Of a stretch of DNA of 64,000 bases, positions 57,501-64,000 are shown in pieces. Source of the stretch: Eleginops maclovinus (lineage: Eukaryota; Chordata; Actinopteri; Perciformes; Eleginopidae); assembly GCF_036324505.1 (NCBI RefSeq), contig NC_086354.1:6931295-6995294 (forward strand), in the 5' to 3' direction. How positions within the stretch are numbered: position 1 is the first letter of the stretch; the number at the start of each line of letters is the position of its first letter. The position numbers were made by a program, and so were the translations under genes. The notes under the pieces are model-generated. The model saw only the letters and a list, made by a program, of their open reading frames with translations, searched no databases and had not been told where the DNA came from.

Positions 57501-60420
57501 AGTAAATGTTCAGTATGCACTTAAACTTTTGGTTGGATTTATGTTGTGAAAAATGTGTTTTCTCAACATTTGAAATTTATCCTCAAAATTGGGACTTGGT
57601 TCCTAACATTTCGACCTTATTTGCATTATTTAAACTTTCAACATATTTATTTTATTCTCAACAACTCTTTCTTATTCTCAACATTTCACTTTTTTTTTCA
57701 ACACTTGGACTGTTGAACTTTATTCCCAACATTTCCTTTCTACTTCATACATTTTTACTTAGTTTTTTAATTAAAAAACATGTCCCCCTTTTTGCCCTTA
57801 TACTTTTCTTTATCAAACAGAGATTGTGCAACCAATGTGCTATAAGGTCCAACTCATCCCATAAGTGTGATTCCATCAAGTGCTCAGGCCTTGTCAAAAA
57901 GATAGAGATGAACAGGGACGGCTTTTGGACGGCACTAACACACAGTGGACCAACTTTACAGGTGCTAGCAGAGCTTTGGAACCTGAAGACACGGAGTCAA
58001 TCCTCCTGAGACCATGCAGATATCAGATTTTTTTTGTTCCCTTCTCAAAATCGTAAGACAAACAGAGCATTGCGTTTGTTTTGGCTGGAGAATCTGAGCA
58101 CAGGCAGACTGATGCACTTCACTGAGGAAAACCTTTTTGGCAGTGGAAAACCCATCCTGAGAGATACATACACACATGCTGCAAATTAAACATTAATACC
58201 ATGTGTTATGTTCCCAAAATGTAGGGGCAAATGAAAGCAACAGAAATGTTTAACATCCCTGGGAAAAAGAGAGTTATCTGATTTGTACCACCAAAAGATG
58301 TTGTTTATTCACGCTACAATTCAATGGGCTCATTAGCCAATTCAAAAAAACTAAAGTATGCTTTCTTTAAAGGAAGAAAGGCAGTGGTAAAATGAGAACC
58401 AACCAATTAAAGCCCATCTGGTAGAGGAACTAAGGCCCCTAAAAGTTGAGATACCTCTACCCAAAATAGAACAAAGCACAACCATGTTTTTCGTTGCTAT
58501 GTCTAGTTATTAAAATGGATGGTTGTATGAATATATATATATCTGCAAAATAATTTCTTGGGGGTTTATGTTTGTCTCAACAAGAAAGGTTATGCTCCTT
58601 CAAAGTATCTGCCTTATCACAAGTATCTTGAAATAAAGATCAGAATGTCACCAAATATTGACTAAATGTTCAAAGAGAGGCATTGTGAACAATAAAAAGG
58701 CATCCATATCTTTGTCCATCTTTGTAATGTTGCACTTAAACACATGGATTGTAGGCTCAAATGGAATGGGAGGTTTATAAATCCTAAATGTATATACTCT
58801 AAAGTCATTATTAAATTAAGGAGGCCAATGTACTGTTGCCTTGTCATAAGAGTAGGTTGTTTGACTAAATCAATGGGGCATATTCCCTACACAACCACAA
58901 TGATTCACTCTGGATCATCCCTCACACTCTCGAAACACTTTTCACACGGGTCACGAAGAGACACGGCAGCACACTGCACACACATTGCACACACACTGGT
59001 TACATGCTTATCTCTGACAGTCAAAGAGGAGAAAAAAGCTGCTGCAGCATTCCTTAGCATCCCTTTATGCAGGCCCTAATTAAGGATAGGGATCACCTGT
59101 GAGAGGGTTTGCCCCTGAGGGGACACAATCATTGGAACTAGGAGAAAATGACACACACAATGTTCCGAATCAACACCAACACCCACCGCCTCCGTGTTGC
59201 AGTGAACTCCGTAGTCTCACTCTCAGCTGAATGAAGCTTCTTCCTTCAGGTGTAGGGGTTCAATACGGCGCCAAGCTTTGGGACAAACTCCCCTCTCTTT
59301 GGCAGGACTAGGAACTGTTGCAACTTTTCGTAACCATGGTTTAATCAGCATCTCTATATAATTAATTACAATAAAATAAATCCTTGGTGCCAAGTTTGTG
59401 TGAACCTCTTCTTGCTCCTTGTTTTTTGTTCCTGTCAATATACAAACTTTACAATAAATGAACACGTCTACCATTTTCTAGACTAGTCCGATGTCCTAAA
59501 TTTAAAAATATTACAATGCAACCTTGAAGTTGTTAACATCTGTAACATTTCTGCAGTTTAGGCTACTAGTAAATGTTTGTAACTATTTCTAGGCCTAGAC
59601 GTGTTTCATGACACAAACCCTAACCCTTACCCTTGGTTTTGAACAGCACTTAATGTGGTCAATCCTGAGTTAAAATTGGAAGGGAGAGGGTGTAGGGGTT
59701 GGTTTGGAATTGGGCCTATGTATCACTAACATACAGGCCTAATCCCAACATTGATTGTCCTGTTTGTAATTTCACTGCTATCAAGTGACCAGAGTTGTGG
59801 GATATTTAAGTGAACTCTTTTCTTCTCCCCTACAGACACAATGGACTATACATCAAATAAATCTGACAGGTAAGTGAAATGATTCCTCGCTCAATCTGCA
59901 GTCCAATCAGCTATTTGCCCTCATCAACTTTCATCTGCTTGAAAAGTAGTACCCTACGTAATCCATCTTGAAAGTTGCTCTTGAATTTGAACCGCAACCT
60001 CTTTATTCACCCATATCATTTTGGCTCCGTATATAAAAATGCATCATTTCTGCTTTGTATCAATGTTTTTTTTCTTTTATTTGCAGGGAGCAGCAGCAGG
60101 GCCGAGGTCACCATAGACGAGCTGATCAGGACTGGAGGGAGATTCACGCCGCTGTGGCTCTAACCAACCTGGCCCAGGGACAGAGCTGCATTGAAGACCC
60201 CAGCATTTTGACAGGGCCCAAAGCTGGTACAGGAACGAGCAGCACACGAGGTCCCATCTCGGTTACCACTATCCTGGACAGGATACGTGTCACAGGACCC
60301 AACGCTGCTCTGAGGCAGAGCTGCACCACGGGGCCCACTCTGACCAGTCGCATCATCCAGAAGTCCTCCCATATCTCTGAAGTCCAGACTGTTAATGTGG
60401 CCCTGGCAAACGGTGTGTAG
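51526..60420 (+). CDS. mkx: Mohawk homeobox protein (TALE class), 6 coding exons
   Basis: Exons: 51526-51707, 52657-52816, 52945-53098, 53234-53566, 59836-59869, 60087-60420; phases agree, 1197 nt, 398 aa (human about 352). The start MSKVAEM was chosen because it aligns with the human start and leads to LLFEDD; an upstream in-frame ATG exists at 51487. The homeodomain covers about 70-132 and is split between exons 2 and 3, with the TALE three-residue loop (NPYPTKTEK) and helix 3 VSNWFANARRRLKN. Conserved blocks follow: DLSWALRIKLYNKY, KYKSSLLNRYLND, SFSSNE, DWREIHAAVALTNLAQG and IIQKSSHISEV. MKX is a nuclear transcription factor that drives tendon and ligament collagen genes and represses myogenic genes. 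Intron 4 is 6.3 kb. Exon 6 carries an insertion of about 45 residues. Confidence 0.95.
51904..52554. mobile_element. Possible non-autonomous hAT element in mkx intron 1
   Basis: The left end CAGTGGTTCTCAATTGTTTT with AGCGAGGACCCATC is a typical fish hAT terminus. The right end TTTGAGAATCACAA is a decayed inverted match. AT-rich inside, no transposase. Confidence 0.45.
53990..54430 (+). repeat. Dispersed fish repeat in mkx intron 4
   Basis: GGAGAAGAGAAGATCTCTGC, TGATGGAGAAACACTCATTA, CAGTGTTTCACTAGTTTAAA, GGGACCTCCTAGAATGTTTG and GCCCCTAGTGGCAGAA occur in an order I know from a common fish interspersed repeat. No protein. Confidence 0.45.
54570..55260. other. Repeat-poor stretch of mkx intron 4
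   Basis: About 700 bases of balanced composition without recognised transposon words, unlike the surrounding intron. It could hold a conserved enhancer of a developmental homeobox gene; sequence alone does not show this. Confidence 0.25.
55720..56140 (+). repeat. Long copy of the TTAGCTTAGC repeat family
   Basis: The left part has GATTAGCTTAGCTTAGCACA and GCCAGCTAGCTTGGCTCTG; the right part has CCAGGCTAGCAATTTTCCCC and TTATGCTAAGCTAACC, an inverted version of the left core. So the element is palindromic, about 420 bp, non-coding. Fragments lie at 36380, 39640 and 40203. Confidence 0.6.
56141..59835. other. Remainder of mkx intron 4
   Basis: Apart from the minisatellite at 57550-57750, no gene or clear transposon. 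A 167-codon frame at 57506-58009 runs through that repeat and is not protein-like. Confidence 0.4.
57550..57750 (+). repeat. Degenerate minisatellite, unit about TTATTCTCAACATTTCACT
   Basis: Repeats of TTCTCAACATTT, TTATTCTCAACAACTC, TTATTCTCAACATTTCAC and TTATTCCCAACATTTCC at roughly 20-25 base spacing, increasingly diverged to the left. Confidence 0.65.
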
Positions 60421-61103
60421 GCATTTCATACGAGCATCTGGCCAATCGTTCCATGTAGGAATACCAGATGCTTAAGTGCTGAGCAATATCTTTACAGCCC
60501 CTGTTCTTTTGTAAAGCTGATAAACTTTGACATTTTCAATCATTTTTACATTGTAAAAGGGAAAAACTGACCTGATGCAGTTTGAGTATTTTCTACTTTT
60601 TTGCCATGTTCTAATGACTTCCTATTGCCGTCTGTTGCAGTAAGTTATATTAACTTCCACGAGACTGGACTATCATCCAATGCTTAAATCTGACAGCAGC
60701 TATTTGAATAAACCCAATGTGAAAACTTTTGACCAGTCGTTTGCTTTAAATCATTGCCTTGCCGTGGCTGCAGCTGCATACTTGTGTTTTACTTCTCTGT
60801 ATTTAGTGGTAATATTCATGAGTGCAATTGTAGGACTCGCAGCTCCGTTATATACTTTCAAATCGCTTTTTAAAAAGGTTGTAATCTGAACAGAAGGGTG
60901 GCATAGTGGACTGAGCAGGTCCACAGATCTTTAAGCAAATTGCCGTGGTTAAAGTTTCTACGTGGAGCATTGATCTAACCAAAGTAGAATTCACAGTGAT
61001 AGTCACATTTGTTGAGATGTATGTCAGTAAATCCGCTTTTTAACCAACAGCTTAACTGTCTTGGTTCGCTTTCACAGCTCTCATAGTTTCCATTCCGAAT
61101 AAA
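60421..61103 (+). other. mkx: Probable mkx 3' UTR
   Basis: After the TAG at 60418-60420. AATAAA signals at 60707-60712 and 61098-61103; either could be used. Confidence 0.45.
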
Positions 61104-61559
61104 GCTCTACATACTGACTTAGAGACTAAAGAATGTAGAACATTTAGAGGCTTAATAATTCAGCTTTAGCATAGTAGCAATTTCAGAACTCATCTGCTGC
61201 AGGCCTAAAGATGATAGGCTGCTGTGGCTATATTTCTGAGGTTCTTAGCTAATATTCGGGCCCAAAAGTTTCCCTATATTTGTGTGCTGCTCATTCTTTA
61301 CAGTTAGCAATTTGGGGAAATACAAGAATGACCTTGTGAGTTGAGAGACGACGACTAAGATGGTTTTAGAGAAACCAGTTTACAAGCTAACTTAAAGCTA
61401 GCAAAAGCTAAATCTCTTTTTTGCCAAATGATTCTGAAATTAAAGCAACATTTGTCATAGAGATTGGCTAAACAGACACCAACAACAAAGTAATGATGCT
61501 AACGTTTCATGTTGACTGAATCTGTATGCTACTGCTAGCTAACTGCTTATCACAGCAAC

Positions 61560-61886
61560 TTAAAAGGTCGAGTGGAACAAGGGGCTTCTAGCAGTGAGGT
61601 GGCTGTTGAATACCCTTTCACTAATCCCTCCCTTTACAAGTATAAGAACCTACGGTGTTCTTCAGGTAATGTAAAAATGTGATTGACCCTCTATAGATCC
61701 ACTGATGTCCATTTTGGGTTACCGTTCAAACGTGCAGAGGAATTGGGTTCTACATATAAGGGGCTCATTCTAAGTGGAAGAAAACACAAATATTTTTTGT
61801 TTAAGGTGATTTTAAATATGAATGATATATATATATATACATTTATGTTAATAAACCTGCCTTAATCTTACACACTGCTCCTTTAA
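61560..61886 (+). repeat. MITE-like repeat between mkx and rab18
   Basis: Starts TTAAAAGGTCGAGTGG, ends CTTACACACTGCTCCTTTAA, with GGGGCTTCTAGCAGTGAGG and AAGAACCTACGGTG inside. These words mark a common fish element. An (AT)n run lies at 61826-61840. Confidence 0.6.
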
Positions 61887-62562
61887 ACTGATGTCAGTAG
61901 TATGGTTATAGCTGTTGCTGTGGCCTAAAGGTACCTTTATCCAGGTTTAAGTGCTTGGTAAAGTTCCTGATTAAATATTGAATGTATTGTAATCAAATAG
62001 GGCAGGTTGCTTTCAAAAACAATGGGATATCTGTCTTAGGAACTAAATCTTCTGTATTTAGTTTAACATCTCTGATAGGCCAGACACACAACTGTCATCT
62101 GTTTTCCATGTAAAAACACAACATCAAATGCCAAATGAGAGCTCAGGAATTTTCTGACCTCAATATGGGGGTCAACTGCCAAAAACGTATGTTATTGGAA
62201 ATAAAAAGAACACGATAAGCCTCGGGAAAACGTCTGGTAGAGACTTGTGGTGAGCGTCCTCCATCTGGGGACATCCTGACACCAAACATAAGCTTGTAAT
62301 CACACGCAGTCCTCTGGGACTATTTTACAAAACACGATTAACAGGATTTTTCCAGTCCCGGGTTTCGGTCTGTTTTTCAATATCTTGTGCAGAGAATATT
62401 TCAGCATGTGCGACAGGCTAGTCATCAGCGAAGTCATTTGGAAACTTGTGTTTCCACTGTAACCTGTTTTTAATTATGGGATTCCACACAACGTGGAAAA
62501 ATAGCAGCTCTCAAATTAAGATACAACAATAAGTCTTGAGAGACGGCATCTCCAGGTTGTCA
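61887..62562. other. Convergent intergenic spacer mkx-rab18
   Basis: No coding frame or repeat recognised. Confidence 0.4.
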
Positions 62563-63752
62563 TTTATTTCAGTTTGAAACAATACAAACATTACTGGGCC
62601 ATGACTCTTAGTACAGGTCATTCAAAGTTAAGGCAGATAATATCATTTTAACAATTTGCTGAATATGATTCACAGCAAACAGGAAAAAGAGGTCAGGGAT
62701 AAAAGGGTCAGCATGATTTTAAACAAAGAAACTCAAACGATACATCGAACCAACTCTGAAGACAGGAAGCTCTCAGGAATGCTCTCATACTATCATGTGT
62801 GAGAAACGCCTTCCATACGTCGCTGGGACATTACATGGACCACAACACCACACAGAAATGGCTAAATACAAACCCAGGCCAACAAATGTACAAGCTAAAT
62901 GAAATGTTGCCAGGTCAAAAAAGCTGAAGTGAGTATACGAAAATATTTTATTATATCAGCTGTAAACCTTATGGAAGTTATGTTGCCGGTCAGACATGCA
63001 AAGACAGATAGCAGGAAGTCCTAAAACATGGCTAATTTTTGGGGGATATTTCATAATGGAAGGAAATTGATTACTTTTAAAGCATCTATAAATACAAATG
63101 ATAACTGGGTGAGCAAAAATGACTTAGTGTAAATGACAAGTCTGTATTGTAACCAGGGAGCATTCACAGTGCTGTGGTGCATTATGATGTTGATTCAAGT
63201 GATGCAATATATAAAGAATAAAACGTACAAATAAATGTCTAGCAGAACATTTCGTTCTTGCCACTACATAAACTTGGTATTTAAAGCTCCTAATGTGTAA
63301 GCAATCCTGGAATAAAGGAATCAAGAGGATGTCTGTATTGATTATAATGAATTATTTGGGGTAAATTTGCTATCTGCTGTAACCTACAAATTGGTTCACA
63401 TAACAGGCACTCTGCTATTAACCTGATGCCTTAATGCACAACAGAATCATTGCTGCCAATAAGCTAAATTCAAACCAGACATGAACTCCGATGACGTACT
63501 CTTGGCATGTGAATTTAAAACACTATACTTCCTCAGGCAAGAGGCTTTTTGTTTTTTTTGCAGGATACTTTCATTCATGTTTTTAACAGAAAGTGGTGAA
63601 AGATGGTGGTTGAAAAGGAAGTGTGCAAACAGCAAAAAGTCCTTTCGACCAACAGAACAAACTTTTTTTTTTCCTAAAGTACTCATTTAGTTCCACATCC
63701 AATATTTCAGTTTCTGCTCCGAAGTCATTCCTGTCAGTTATGTTTTCAAGTT
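62563..63752 (-). other. rab18: Probable rab18 3' UTR
   Basis: From the rab18 stop to the minus-strand AATAAA at 62563-62568 (TTTATT on +). About 1.2 kb and AT-rich. Confidence 0.5.
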
Positions 63753-63925
63753 TCAGGGTATGGAACAGTATCCTCCACATGCCCTGCCACCACCATGCTC
63801 TTGGTCCCCCAGACGGACCTTCTGACCCTGGTTTTCACTTTCCCACAGCCCTGGAGTCTGGAGGATCTTCTCCACAAGCTCCTCAAAGGCACACTGGACG
63901 CCGTCTTTGGTCTTTGCACTGGCCT
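63753..63925 (-). CDS. rab18: RAB18 small GTPase, last coding exon; rest beyond right edge
   Basis: Acceptor TGTACAG at 63926-63932, then 173 nt in phase 1 ending with TGA at 63755-63753. It encodes (E)ASAKTKDGVQCAFEEL, VEKILQTPGLWESENQ and a hypervariable tail ending CGGYCSIP. ASAKT is the guanine-contacting G5 motif (SAK). The tail Cys near the end is the geranylgeranyl site of Rab18, whose human form ends in a CaaX-like CSVL; here the last residue is Pro. Rab18 acts on ER and lipid droplets, with RAB3GAP as its exchange factor. Mammals have one gene; fish can have two, and the copy cannot be decided from one exon. Confidence 0.93.
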
Positions 63926-64000
63926 CTGTACAAAAGAAAGAGCGTTACTGAGATTTATCAGCAAAAAACACTGGTAGAAAAAACACACAAATACATTTAT

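Noticed and set aside
57506..58009. 167-codon plus frame with many Phe/Leu
   Set aside because: Reads through the degenerate TTCTCAACATTT minisatellite; hydrophobicity comes from the T-rich repeat.

Overview
The window is nuclear DNA of a ray-finned fish (teleost). This follows from split vertebrate genes with GT-AG introns, long (CA)n/(GAA)n microsatellites, several Tc1-like transposons, an L2-like LINE and many short inverted-repeat elements typical of fish intergenic DNA. I see no bacterial-type system, CRISPR array, rRNA or tRNA gene.

Genes from left to right are: the last exon of a TRIM-type B30.2/PRY-SPRY protein (+, cut by the left edge, 1-626); wac, encoding a WW-domain adaptor with a C-terminal coiled coil (-, 13 coding exons, 3604-23024, predicted 530 aa); an mpp7-type MAGUK scaffold with L27-PDZ-SH3-guanylate-kinase domains (+, 18 coding exons, 25542-47156, predicted 609 aa); mkx, the Mohawk TALE homeobox gene (+, 6 coding exons, 51526-60420, predicted 398 aa); and the last coding exon of rab18 (-, 63753-63925, running off the right edge). 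I joined exons by reading splice sites and phase by hand; every junction keeps frame.

The order and orientation wac(-) mpp7(+) mkx(+) rab18(-) match the human 10p12 block as I remember it, except that ODAD2/ARMC4, which lies between MPP7 and MKX in human, is absent. Together with a wac that lacks the central exon block, this suggests one of the two duplicated teleost copies of the block. The genes share a neighbourhood, not a pathway: wac acts in chromatin and autophagy, mpp7 in epithelial polarity, mkx in tendon transcription and rab18 in ER and lipid-droplet traffic.

The remaining DNA is mostly introns carrying transposons: a Tc1 copy split by a decayed hAT (6.2-8.9 kb), a nearly complete 1.6 kb Tc1 with one frameshift (10.8-12.4 kb), a large inverted duplication (12.5-14.0 kb), a truncated LINE (15.2-16.6 kb), a nested inverted-repeat element (20.2-21.4 kb), a 705-bp element with a TCA target duplication and a Myb/SANT-like reading frame (32.1-32.8 kb), and a deleted Tc1 (44.6-45.1 kb). 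Points worth a second look are a probable GC-AG intron and repeat-flanked splice sites in wac, a 12-nt microexon and C-terminal extension in mpp7, and an expanded C-terminal exon in mkx. I found no convincing novel system.
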